Assembly (NCBI GenBank): GCA_019671005.1
Contig: CM033723.1
Coordinates: 20,413,254 to 20,477,253, forward strand
DNA from: Hibiscus mutabilis
Lineage: Eukaryota; Streptophyta; Magnoliopsida; Malvales; Malvaceae
Direction of reading: 5' to 3'
DNA length: 64,000 nt
Shown: positions 13,046 to 25,665 of the stretch, piece by piece
Numbering within the stretch: position 1 is the stretch's first letter
How the letters are laid out: every line of letters begins with the position of its first letter
Made by a program: the position numbers and the translations under genes
The notes under the pieces: model-generated
Told to the model about the DNA's origin: nothing
Databases searched by the model: none
What the model saw: the letters and a program-made list of their open reading frames with translations, nothing else

Positions 13046-13819
13046 CTAGAGAGAGTTTTCATTCATGGCATATCGCCAACTCCACTTCGCCAGCAAAGCC
13101 AAGTTACAAGCACAAAGATCAACCACACCTAGACCCCTAAACTTCTTTGGGCGACAAGCAATATTCCAATTCACTCGACTCAATTTACGATACTCTGACG
13201 AGCCACCCCAAAGAAAAGTCCTCCTAATACGATCAATCCTCTTAATTATGCTCTTCGAAATCAAAAATATGACCATATAATACAAAGGAAGAGCCGACAT
13301 AACTGAATTAATCAAAAGCAATGACCAGCAAAAGACAATGATCCTCGTTTCCAACCTGCCAAATTTTGCCGAAAACGAGCAATAAGAGGCTCCCACATGG
13401 CCAAACTCATGGGATTAACGCCGAGGGGCAGTCCCAAATAAGTGATGGGCAAAACCCTAGTACTACACCCAAGAACAGCAGCAATATCTTCCAAAGCAGA
13501 CACCGCAACTCCAACCCCATATACACTAGACTTTTCATAATTAATTTGTAGCCCAGACGCATATTCAAAACAAGTAAGAACTCTTTTCAAATTTCTAGCA
13601 TATTGTATCTCACCCTAAAAAGAGGATGGTATCGTTCGCGAATTAGAGGTGAGAAAGGAAGAAATCTGACGCCACTCTGACCCCTTTAATAACCCCCAAG
13701 TTCTCCGCATTCGCCAAAAGTTGATGTAACATTTTCGCAACAATAACAAACAGTAATGGCGATAGAGGATCGCCTTGTCGTAATCCTCGTTGCATGGCAA
13801 AATAACAATTTGGGATCCC
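13046..13819 (-). pseudogene. LINE-2 reverse transcriptase, C-terminal half
   Basis: Reads Q-R-G-L-R-Q-G-D-P-L-S-P-L-L-F near 13800, the palm motif before the catalytic box. The catalytic box near 13640 reads F-A-N-D-T-I-L-F instead of the F/Y-A-D-D form and is preceded by a stop, so a catalytic aspartate is replaced by asparagine. Further on are G-L-Q-I-N-Y-E-K-S and Y-L-G-L-P-L-G (13550-13410), then the thumb with K-R-G-S-L-S-F-A-G and F-L-W-G-G-S-S-E-Y-R-K. The frame changes around 13615 and 13380. The N-terminal RT and the endonuclease were never copied. Confidence 0.87.
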
Positions 13820-13834
13820 ATAAATAAATATTTT
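13820..13834. repeat. Target-site duplication of LINE-2, right copy
   Basis: ATAAATAAATATTTT, identical to 11305-11319. It directly abuts the truncated 5' end of LINE-2, and satellite sequence resumes in phase from here. Confidence 0.85.
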
Positions 13835-16800
13835 AAGTCATAAAATGTGATTTAATCTTATTTCTCGGTCGTTTTGTTGGGGTTTAAGGCATGCATGTCT
13901 AAATGGGCTTTATAGTGGACTCGTTAGAATTTTAACCGAGTAAAAAGTTCTAAAATTCAGACAAACTATATAATCATGTTCAATAGCCCATAAATAAATA
14001 TTTTAAGTATAAAATGTTATTTAATCTTATTTTTTGGTCGTTTTTTGGGTTTACGACGTGCATGTCTAAATGGGCTTTGCAGTGGAATCGTTGGAATTTT
14101 AACCGAGTAAAAAGTTATAAAATTGAGGTTATTCTATATAATAATGTTCAAAAGCCTATAATTAAATATTTTAACTCATAAAATTTAATCTAATTTTTCA
14201 GTCGTTTTGTTGGGCTTAAGGTGTCCATGTCTAAATGGGCTTTATAGTGGACCCGTTGGAATTTAACCGCGTAAAAATTTCTGAAAATGAGGTTAATCTA
14301 TATAGTCATGTCAAAAGCCTATAATCAAATATTTTAACTCATAAAATTTGATATAATCTTATTTTTCGATCGTTTTATTGGGTTTAAGGCGTGCATGTCT
14401 AACTAGGCTTTACAGTGGATCCGTTCAAATTTTAACCACGTAAAAAGTTCTAAAATTGAGGTTAAACTATATAATTATGTTCAAAAGCCCATTAATAAAA
14501 ATTTTAAGTCATAAATTTCATTTAATCTTATTGTGTAGTTGTTTTGTTGGTTTTACGGTGTGCATGTCTAAATGGGCTTTACTGTGGACCCCTTGGAAAT
14601 TTAACATAGTAAAAAGTTCTAAATATGAGGTTACGCTATATGATCATGTTCAAAAGCCCATAACTAAATATTTTAAGTCATAAATGTGATATAATCTTAT
14701 TTTTCAGCCATTTTGTTGGGGTTTATGGTGTGCATGTCTAAATGAGCTTTATAGTGGACTCGTTGGAATTTTAACCGAGTAAAAAGTTTTGAAACTAAGG
14801 TTAAGATATATAATCATATTCAAAGCCCATAATCAAATATTTAACTCATAAAAATTGATTTAATCTTATTTTGTGGCCGTTTTGTTGGGTTTAAGGCGTG
14901 CATGTCTAAATGGACTTTACAGTGGACCCGTTGGAAATTTAACCCAGTAAAAAGTTCTAAAATAGAGGTTAAGCTATATAATCATATCCAAAAGCCCATA
15001 ATCAAATATTTTAACACATAAAATTTGATTTAATCTTATTTTGTGGCTGTTTTGTTGGGTTTAAGGCGTGCATGTCTAAAATGGGCTTTACAGTGGACCC
15101 ATTGGAATTTTAAACGAGTAAAAATTTCTAAAAATGAGGTTAAGCTATATAATCATGTTCAAAAGCCCATAAATAAATATTTTAAGTCATCAAATATGAT
15201 TTAATCTTATTTTTCGGCCGTTCTGGTGGGGATTAAGACGTGCATATCTAAATGGGCATTACAGTGGACCCGTTGGAATTTTAACCGAGTAAAGTGTTCT
15301 GAAATTGAGGTTAAGCTATATAATCATATTCAAAAGCCCATAATCAAATATTTTAACTCAGAAAATTTGATTTAATCTTATTTTGTGGTCGTTTTGTTGG
15401 GTTTAAGGCGTGCATGTCTAAATGGGCTTTACAATGGACCCGTTGGAATTTTAACCGAGTAAAAATTCCTAAAGATGAGGTTAAGCTATATAATAACGTT
15501 GAAAAGCCCATAAATAAATATTTTAAGCTATAAAATGTGATTCAATCTTATTTTTCAGCCTTTTTGTTGGGGGTTTAAGGTGTGCATGTCTAAATGGGCT
15601 TTTTACAGTGGACCCGTTGGAATTGTAACAGTATAAAAAGCTCCAAAACTGAGGTTAAACAATATAATCACATTCAAAAGACCATAAATAAATATTATAA
15701 GTCATAAAAGTTGATTTAATCTTATTTTGTGGTCGTTTTGTTGGTTTTACGGCGTGCATGTCTAAATGGGCTTTATAGTGGACCGTTGGAATTTTAACCG
15801 TGTAAAAAGTTCTAAAATGAGGTTAAGCTATATGATCATGTTCAAAAGCCCATAAATAAATATTCTATGTCAAAACATGTGATTTAATCGTATTTTTCGG
15901 CCATTTTGTTGGGGGTTTAAGGCGTGCATGTCTAAATGAGCTTTGTAGTGGACCCGTTTGAATTTTAACCGAGTAAAAAGTTCTCAAATTGAGGTTAAGC
16001 TATATAAACATATTCAAAACCCATAATCAAATATTTTAACTCATAAAATTTGATTTAATCTTATTTTGTGGCCTTTTTGTTGGGTTTTAGGCGTGCAAGT
16101 CTAAATGGGTTTTACGTTGGATCCGTTCAAATTTTAACCTAGTAAAAAGTTCTAAAATTGAGGTTACACTATATAATTATGTTCAAAAGCTCATTAATAA
16201 ATATTTTTAGTCATAAAATTTCATTTAATCTTATTTTGTGGTTGTTTTGTTGGTTTTACGGTGTGCATGTCGAAATGGCCTTTATTGTGGACCCGATGGA
16301 ATTTTAACCTAGTAAAAAGTTCTAAAAATGAGGTTAAGCTATAAGATCATGTTCAAAAGCCCATAAATAAATATTTTGAGTCATAAAATGTGATTTAATC
16401 TTATTTTTTGGCTGTTTTGTTGGGGTTTAAGGCGTGTAGGTCTAAATGTTCTTTACGGTAGACCTGTTGAAATTTTAACCGAGTAAATAGTTCTGAAATT
16501 GAGGTTATGCTAAATAATCATATTCAAAAGTCCATAATCCAATATTTTAACTCATAAAATTTTATTTAATCTTATTTTGTGGCGGTTTTGTTGGGTTTAA
16601 GGCGTGCATGTCTAAATGGGCTTTACAGTGGACCCGTTGGAATTTTAACAGAGTAAAAATTTCTTAAAAAGAGGTTAAGCTATATAATCATGTTCAGAAG
16701 CCCATAATCAAATATTTTAACTCAAAAAATTTAATTTAATCTTATTTTTCAGCTTTTTTGTTGGGTTTAAGGCGTACATGTCTAAATGGGCTTTACCGTA

Positions 16801-19800
16801 AAACCGTTGGCATTTTAATCGAGTAAAAAGTTCTGAAAATAAGGTTAAGCTATATAATCATGCTCAAAAGCTCATAACTAAATATTTTAAGTTATAAAAT
16901 TTGATTTAATCTTATTTTTTGGGTATTTTTTTGGGGTTTAAGCGATGCATGTCTAAATGGGCTTTACAGTGGACCCATTGGAATTTTAATCGAGTAAAAA
17001 GTTCTGAAATTTAGGTTAAGCTATACAATCATATTTAAAAGCCCATAATCAAATATTTTAACTCATAAAATTTGATTTAATCTTATTTTGAGGAAGTTTT
17101 GTTGGGTTTAAGGCATGCATGTCTAAATGGGCTTTATAGTGGACCCGTTGGAATTTTAACTGAGTAAAATTTTTTGAAAATGAGGTTAAGCTATATAATC
17201 ATGTTTAAAATCCCATAAATAAATATTTTAAGTCATAAAATGTGATTTAATCTTATTTTTTGTCCGTTTTGTTGGGGTTTAAGGCGTGCATGTCAAAATG
17301 GGCTTTATAGTGGACCCGTTAGAATTTTAACAGAGTAAAAAGTTCTTAAATTGATGTTAAGCTATATAATCTTATTCAAAAGCCCATAACTAAATATTTT
17401 AACTCATATAATGTAATTTAATCTTATTTTTCGGTCGTTTTGTTGGGTTTGAGGCGGGAGGGTTTTACAGTGGACCCGTTGGAATTTTAACCGAGTAAAA
17501 AGTTCTAAAATTGAGGTTAAGCTATATAATCACATTCAAAATCCCATAATAAAAAATTTTAACACATAAAATTTGAATTAATCTTATTTTGTGGCCATTT
17601 TGTTGGGTTTAAGGCGTGCATGTCTAAATGGGCTTTACAATGGTCCCCGTTGGAAGTTTAACCGAGTAAAAATTTGTAAAAATGAGGTAAAGCTATATAA
17701 TAATGTTCTAAAGCCCATAAATAAATATTTTAAGCCATAAAATGTGATTTAATCTTATTTTTCGGCCTTTTAGTTGGGGTTTATGATGTGCATGTCTAAA
17801 TGGGCTTTATAGTAGACCCGTTGAAATACTTACAGAGTAAAAAGCTCCAAACTAAGCTTAAACTATATAATCATATTCAAAAGCCCATAAATAAATATTA
17901 TAAGTCATGAAAGTTGATTTAATCTTATTTTGTGGTCGTTTTGTTGGTTTTACGACGTGCATGTCTAAATTGGCTTTACAGTGCACCTGTTGGAATTTTA
18001 ACCAAGTAAAAAGTTCTAAAAATGAGGTTAAGCTATATAATAATGTTAAAAAGCCAATAAATAAATATTTTAATTCAAAACATGTGATTTAATCGTAATT
18101 TCGGCCGATTTGTTGGGGTTTAAGGCGTGCATGTCTAAATGGGCTTTACAGTGGACCCGATGAAATTTAAACCGAGTAAAAAGTTATGAAATTGAGGATA
18201 AGTTATATAATCATATTCAAAATCCCATAATCAAATGTGGCTATTATGTTGGGTTTAAGGCGTGTATGTCTAAATGTGGTTTACAGTAGACCCGTTGGAA
18301 TTTTAACTGAGTAAAAAGTTCTAAAATTGAGGTTATGCTATATAATAATGTTCAAAAGCCCATAAATAAAAATTTTAAGCCATAAAATGTGATTTAATCT
18401 TATTTTTTGGCCTTTTTGTTGGGATTTAATGTGTGCATGTCTAAATGGGCTTTATAGTGGACCCGTAGGAATTCTAACAGGGTAAAAAGCTCCAAAACTG
18501 AGGTTAAACTATATAATCATATTCAAAAGCCCATAAATAAATATTATAAGTCGTAAAAGTTGATTTAATCTTATTTTCTGGTCGTTTTGTTGGTTTTACG
18601 TCGTGCATGTCTAAATTGGCTTTACAGTGGACCCGTTGGAATTTTAGCCGAGTAAAAATTTCTGAAAATGAGGGTAAACTATATAATCAATTTCAAAAGC
18701 CCATAACTAAATATTTTAAGTCATAAAATGTGATTTAATCTTATTTTTGGGCCATTTTGTTGGGGTTTAAGGCGTGCATGTCTAAATGGGCTTTACAGTG
18801 GACCCGTTGGAATTTTAACTAAGTAAAAAGTCTGAAATTGAGGTTAAGCTATTTAATCTTATTCAAAAGCCCATAACTAAATATTTTGACTCATATAATG
18901 TGATTTAATCTTATTTTGTGGCCGTTTTGTTGGGTTTAAGGCGTGCATGTCTAAATGGGTTTTACAATGGACCCGTTGGAACCGAGTAAAAACTTCTAAA
19001 AATGAGGTTAAGCTATATAATATTGTTCAAAAGCCCATAAATAAAATTTTTAAGACATAAAATGTGATTTAATCTTATTTTTCGGCCTTTTTGTTGGGGT
19101 TTAAGGTGTCCTTGTCTAAATGGGCTTTACAATGGACCCGTTGGGATTCTAACAACGTAAAAAGCTCCAAAACTGAGGGTAAATTATATAATCATGTGCA
19201 AAAGCACATAAATAAATATTATAAGTCATAAAAGTTGAAGTAATCTTATTTTGTGGTCGTTTTTTGGTTTTACGGCGTGCATGTCTAAATGGGCTTTACA
19301 GTGAACCTATTGGAATTTTAACAGAGTAAAAAGTTCTAAAAATGAGGTTAAGCTATATGATCATGTTCAAAACCCATAAATAAATATTTCAATTCAAAAT
19401 ATGTAATTTAATCGTATTTTCGGTCGTTTTGTTGGGGGTTTAAGCCGTGTATGCCTAAATGGGTATACAGTGGACCCATTGGAATTTAAACCGAGTAAAA
19501 AGTTCTGTAACTGAGAATAAGCAATATAGTCATATTCAAAATTCCATAATCGAATATTTTAAGGCGTGCATTTCTAAATGTGATTTAATCTTATTTTTCG
19601 GCCGTTTTGTTGGGGTTTAAGGCATGTATGTCTAAATGGGCTTTATAGTGGACCCGTTGGAATTTTAACCGAGTAAAGTGTCTTGAAATTGAGGTTAAGC
19701 TATATAATCATATTCAAAAGCCCATAAATAAATATTTTAAATCATAAAATGTGATTTAATCTTATTTTTGGGCCGTTTTGTTGGGTTTAAGGCATGCATG

Positions 19801-22430
19801 TCTAAATGGGCTTTATAGTGGACCCGTTAGAATTTTAATCGAGTAAAAATTCTAAAATTGAGGTTAAGCTTTATAATCATATTAAAAGTCCATAATAAAA
19901 TATTTTGACTCATAAAATTTGATTTAATCTTATTTTGTGGTCGTTTTGTTAGGTTTAAGGCGTGTTTGTCTAAATGGGTTTTACAGTGGACCAGTGGGAA
20001 TTTTAACACACTAAAAATTTCTGAAAATGAGGTTAAGCTATATAATCATGTTCAAAAGCCCTTAATCAAATATTTTAACTCATAAAATTTTATTTAATCT
20101 TATTTTGTAGTCGTTTTGTTGGGTTTAAGGCGTCCATGTCTAAATGGGCTTTACAGTGGACCCGTTGGAATTATAACGGATTGAAAGTTTCTAAAAAAGG
20201 TTAAGCTAATAATCATGTTCAAAAGCCCATAATCAAATATTTTAACTCATAAAATTTGATTTAATCTTATTTTTCAGCTTTTTTGTTGGGTTTAAGGCGT
20301 GCATGTCTAAATGGGCTTTACAGTGAAACCTTTGTATTTTAATAGAGTAAAAAGTTATGAAAATGAGTTTATGCGATATAATCATGTTCAAAATCCCATA
20401 ATTAAATATTTTAAGTCATAAAATTTGATTTAATCTTATTTTTCGATCGTTTTGTTGGTGTTTAAGGCGTGCATGTCTAAATGGGCTTTATAGTGGATCC
20501 GTTGGACTTTTAATTGAGTAAAATGTTCTGAAATTGAGGTTAAGCTATATAATCATATTCAAGAACCCATAATCAAATATTTTAACTCATAAATTTTGAT
20601 TTAATCTTATTTATTGGGGTTTAAGGCGTGCAGGTCGAACTGGGCTTTATAGTAGACTCGTTGAAATTTTAACAGAGTAAAAAGTTATGAAAATGAGGTT
20701 GAGCTATATGATCATGTTCAAAAGCCCATAACCAAATATTTTAAGTAATTAAATGTGATTTAATCTTATTTTTCGGTCGTTTTGTTGGGGTTTATGGCGT
20801 GCATGTCTAAATTTTAGTGGACCGTTGGAATTTTAAAAAAGTGTTATGAAAATTGATGTTAAGCTATATATTCATATTCAAAATCCCATACCCAAATATT
20901 TTAACTCATAAAATTTGATTTAATCTTATTTTTTTTCCTGTTTGTTGGGTTTAAGGCTTGCATGTCTAAATGGGTTTTGCAATGGACCCGTTGAAATTTT
21001 AACCGAGTAAAAATTTCTGAAACTGAGGTTAAGCTATATAATCTTTTTCAAAAGCCCATAATCAAAAGTTTTAACACATAAAATTTGATCTAATATTATT
21101 TTTCGGCCATTTTGTTGGGTTTAAGGCGTGCATGTCTAAATGGGCTTTATAGTGGACCCGTTGGAATTTTAATCAAGTCAAAAGTTTTGAAAATGAGGTT
21201 AAGCTATATAAACTTGTTCAAAAGCACATAACTAAATATTTTAAGTCATAAAATTTGATTCAATCTTATTTTTTGGCAGTTTTGTTGGGGTTTAAGGTGT
21301 GCCTGTCTAAATGGGCTTTAAAATGGACCCGTTGGAATTTTAAAAAAGTAAAAGTTCTAAAAAATGTTTAAGCTATATGATCAGGTTCAAAAGCCATAAC
21401 TAAATATTTTATGTTATAAAATATGATTTAATCTTATTTTTTTTTTTGTTTTGTTGGGGTTTAAGGCGTGAGGTCTAAATGGGCTTTAATCAAATATTTT
21501 AACAAATAAAATTTTAAAATGGTTTGTAAATAGTTTTGAAATTGAGGTTAAACTATATAATCGTATCAAAAGTCCATAATCAAATATTTTAACTCATAAA
21601 TTTGATTTAATCTTATTTTGTGGCCTTTTTGTTGGGTTTAAGGCGTGCTTGTCTAAATGCGCTTTACAGTAGATCCGTTGCAATTTTAACCGAATAAAAA
21701 TTTCTAAAAAAGAGGTAAAACTATATAATAATGTTGTAAATCCCATAATCAAATATTTTAACAAATAAAATTTGATTTAATCTTATTTTTCAGCCGTTTT
21801 GTTGGGTTTATGGCATGCATGTCTAAAAGGGCTTTACAATGGACCCGTTTCAATTTTAACCGAGTAAAGTGTTCTGAAATTGAGGTTAAGCTGTAGAATT
21901 ATATTCAAAGCCCATAATCAAATATTTTAACTTAGAAAATTTGATTTAATCATATTTTGTGGCCGTTTTGTTGGGTTTAAGGCGTGCAATGTCTAAATGG
22001 ACTTTATAATGGACCCGTTGGAATTTTAACCAAGTACAAATTTTTGAAAATGAGGTTAAGCTATATTATCACGTTCAATAGCCCATAATCAAAAATTTTA
22101 ACTCATAAAATTTGATCAACTCTTTTTTAAAATGAGTTGCATGTCTAAATGGGCTTTTTTGTGGACCCGTTGGAATTTTAATCGAGTAAAAAGTTCTGAA
22201 AATGAGGTTAAGCTATGTAATATTGTTCAAAGCCCATAATAAAATTTTATTCATAAAATGTGATTTAATCTTTTTTTCCGCGTTTGTTGGGTTTAAGGCG
22301 TGCATGTCTAAATGGGCTTTTAATAGACCCGTTTGAATTTTAACATCGTAAATAGTTCTGAAATTGAGGTAAAGCTATATAATCATATTCAAAAGTCCAT
22401 AATCAAATATTTTAACTCATAAAATTTGAT
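13820..22430. repeat. Satellite array, middle block
   Basis: Same roughly 169-bp satellite as the left block, resumed after LINE-2. Deletion monomers occur near 17450, 18235, 19560 and 20815. A variant pair (a unit with AGCTCCAAA followed by a unit with GGTTTTACG) occurs near 15640/15751, 17846/17946, 18489/18594 and 19163/19266, and in the left block near 2626/2722 and 4139/4240. Its spacings are roughly whole numbers of monomers. About 16110-18500 mirrors 2580-4700 (see findings). Monomers become more irregular after about 20800. No gene is seen. Confidence 0.93.
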
Positions 22431-24990
22431 TTTATTTTAGTATTTTGTTGGTCATTTTGTATAAATGGGTTTTGGACCCAATTTGAATTTTTTAAGAAAT
22501 GGGCTTTAATGTAAAATTTTAATTTCTAAAAATTTCTAAAATGTGGTAAAACAATATAATGTCTTAAAACCCATAATCAAATATTTTTAAATTAAAAAAT
22601 TTGATTTAATCTTATTTTTCACCCGTTTTGTTGGAATGAATTTAAATGGGCTTTACAAGTAAAATTTATAAAATTTTAACCGAGTAAAGTATTTGAAATT
22701 GAGATTAAGCTATATAATCATATTCAAAAGCCCATAATCAAATATTTTAACTCATAAAATTTGATTTAATCTTATTTTTCGATTTGTTGGGTTTAAGGCA
22801 TGCATGTCTAAATGGGCTTTTGTTGACCCGTTGGAATTTTAAAGGCGAGTAAAATGTTCTAAAAATGAGTTTGGGCATAACTAAATATTTTAAGTTATAA
22901 AATGTGATTTAATCCGTAAATTCTTATTTTAATGGAGTAAATAGTCTTTTAGTAAATTTGAGTTTAAGCTATATAATCATGTTCAAAAGCCCATAAATAA
23001 ATATTTTAAGTCATAAAATTTGATTTTTCTTATTTTCTTATTTTTTGGGTTTAAAGCGTCCATTTTGTTGGGTTGGAATTTTTAAGGCAAAAATTTGCAT
23101 GTAAGCTATAAATCTTGGGCCCATAATCAAAAATTTTAACTCAAAAATTTGACCCGTTTTTGGAATTTTAAGGCATACATGTCTAAATGGGCTTTAAAAA
23201 GTTCAAGTAAAAAAGTTCTAAAAATGAGGTTAAGCTATATGATCATGTTCAAAATCCCATAAATAAATATTTTAAGTCATAAAATATGATTTAATTTATT
23301 TCTTATTTTTGTTGGGTTTCAAGGTGTGCATGTCTAAATGGGCTTTTAGCGGGGGGGTTTAAGCTATATAATCATGTTAAAAAGCCCATAAATAAATATT
23401 TTAAATCATAAAATGTGATTTAATCTTAATTTGTTTTGTTGGGGTTTAAGGCGTGCATGTCTAAATGGGCTTTACAGTGGACCGTTGGAATTTTAACCAA
23501 GTAAAAGTGTTCAAATTGAGTTTAAGCTATATAATCATGTTCAAAGCCCTATAATCAAATATTTTAACTTATAAAATTTGATTTAATCTTATTTTTTGGT
23601 CGTTTTGTTTGTTTTTAAATTGTTAAATGGGCTTTATAGTGAAAATTTGAATTTTTAAGGTAAAAATTTCTAAAAATGAGGTTAAGGTTAATATAATCAT
23701 ATTCAAAAGCCCATAATCAAATATTTTAACTCATAAAATTTGATTTAATCTTATTTTGTGGTCGTTTTGTTGGGGTTTTAAGGCTTGCATGTCTAAATGG
23801 GCTTTACAATGGACCTAAAATTTTGGAATATGAAAAATTTTTAAAAAAAGGTTAAGCTATATAATCAATGGGTTCAAAAACCCATAATCAAATATTTTTA
23901 CTCATAAAATTTGATTTAATAATTTTGTTCATTTTGTTAAATGGGCATGCATGTCTAAATGGCTTTTATAGGCGTTGGTCCGTTGGTATTTTAATGGAGT
24001 TGGAATTTAACCGTGTCAAAAAGTTCTAATAATGAGTTTAAGCTATATGATCAGGTTCAAAAGCTATATAATCATGTTCAAATGATTTTAAGTTATAAAA
24101 TTTGATTTAATCTTATTTTCAAGCTTTTTGTTGGGTTTTGGAATTTTAATGGAGTTTTTTGAAAATGAGTTGCTTATATAATCATGTTCAAAAGCCCATT
24201 AAATATTTTATTTAAAATTTGATTTAATCTTATTTTTCGCGTTTTGTTGGTTTTAAGGCATGCATGTCTAAATGGGCTTTTTTGGGTTTAATCATGTTCA
24301 AAATCCCTTAAATAAATATTTCTAAAATATGGCTTATTTTTATAATTTTTTTGGACCCGTTGAAATTTTAACAAGTGTAAAAAGTTCTAAAAAGTTCTAA
24401 AATTGAGGTTAAGCTATATAATCATGTTCAAAGCCCATAACTAAATATTTTAAGTCATAAAATGTGATTTAATCTTATTTTTTGGCCGTTTTTTGTTGGG
24501 GTTTAGGGCGTGCATATCTAAATGGGCTTTACAGTGGACCCGTTGAATAAATGGGCTTTAAAGGGCTCAAACGTTGGAATTTTATCCGAGTAAAAAGTTC
24601 TGAAAATGAGGTTAAGCTATATAATCATGTCCAAAAGCTCATAACTAAATATTTTAAGTCATAAATTGTGATTTAATCTTATTTTTTTGGTCTTTTTGTT
24701 GGGGTTTAATTTATTTGTTGGGTTTTGAGGGGGTTTGCATGTCTAAATGGGCTTTAAAATGGGTTCCCGTTGGAATTTTATTCCAAAAGTAAAAAATTTT
24801 TCTAAAATGTGAAAAATTAGGTTGTTGGACCCGTTGGAATTTTATATACTGAAAATAATTAAATATTTTCCAAAAGCTCATAATAAAATTTTAATTAAAT
24901 TGTGATTTAATCTTATTTTTCACCTGTTTGTTGGGGGTGTTAAATGGGCTTTAAAATGGGCATGTCTCTAAAAATAGGGGCTATATACAT
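22430..24990. repeat. Scrambled, low-order satellite zone
   Basis: Satellite words are still present (TAAATGGGCTTTA, ATAATCATGTTCAAAAGCCC, TTTGATTTAATCTTATTTT), but the 169-bp phase is lost. Fragments are shortened, repeated out of order (for example two TCTAAAA pieces in a row near 24385) or separated by T-rich filler. Well-formed monomers return at about 25000. This is either truly degraded satellite or a region where the assembly collapsed or blended different monomers. No other feature is seen. Confidence 0.7.
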
Positions 24991-25665
24991 AATTAAATAT
25001 TTTAAGCCATAAAATGTTATTTAATCTTATTTTCGGCCGTTTTGTGGGGGTTTAAGGCGTGCATGTCTAAATGGGATTTACAGTGGACCCGTAGGAATTT
25101 TAACTTAGTAAAAAGTTTTGAAATTGAGGTTAAGCTATATAATCATATTCAAAAGCCTATGATCAAATATTTTAACTCATGAAATTTAATTTAATCGTAT
25201 TTTGTGGTCGTTTTGTTGGGTTTAAGGTGTGCATGTCTAAATGGGCTTATAGTGGACCCGTTGGAATTTTAACCGAGTAAATTTTTTTGAAATTAAGGTT
25301 AAGCTATATAATCATATTCCATAGTCCATAATTAAATATTTTAACTCAAAAAATTTTATTTAATATTATTTTGTGCCCGTTTTGCTGGGTTTAAGGCGTT
25401 CATGTTAAAATGGGCTTTACAATGGACCCGTTGGAATTTTAACTGAGTAAAAATTTCTTAAAATGAGGTTAGGATATATAATCATGCTCAAAATCCCATA
25501 ACTAAATATTTTAAGTCATAAAATGTTATTTAATCTTATTTTTCAGCTGTTTTATTGGGTTTAATGCGTGCATGTCTAAATGGGTTTTATAGTGGACATG
25601 TTGGAATTTTAACCGAGTAAAAAGTTATGAAAATAAGGTTAAGATATATAATCATGTTCAAAACA
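24990..25665. repeat. Satellite array, right end
   Basis: About four well-formed monomers with normal landmarks. The array stops inside a monomer at ATAATCATGTTCAAAA (about 25650-25665), after which sequence unrelated to the satellite begins. Confidence 0.85.

Larger units (their letters stand above)
11320..13819 (-). mobile_element. 5'-truncated L1-type LINE (LINE-2) inserted in the satellite
   Basis: Minus-strand LINE of about 2.5 kb, flanked by a 15-bp duplication of satellite sequence. In the sense direction it opens inside the reverse transcriptase (Q-R-G-L-R-Q-G-D-P-L-S-P) and continues through the RT thumb, the zf-RVT region and RNase H. It ends in a 3' untranslated part with an AATAAA signal (complement at about 11342-11347) and a short A-tail, seen as T's at 11316-11323. 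This is a textbook 5'-truncated insertion. Frames are broken many times. It post-dates the satellite block it interrupts. It covers a different part of a LINE from LINE-1, so the two are separate insertions. Confidence 0.92.

Noticed and set aside
5982..18092. Recurring short ORFs in the satellite (about 60-75 codons, reading M-S-K-W-A-L-Q-W-x-R-W)
   Set aside because: They are translations of satellite monomers, recur only because the DNA recurs, and lose the frame within one or two units.
2580..25665. Regular repeats that might suggest a CRISPR array
   Set aside because: Units are about 169 bp, directly abutting and diverged, with no constant repeat plus unique spacers; this is a eukaryotic satellite.
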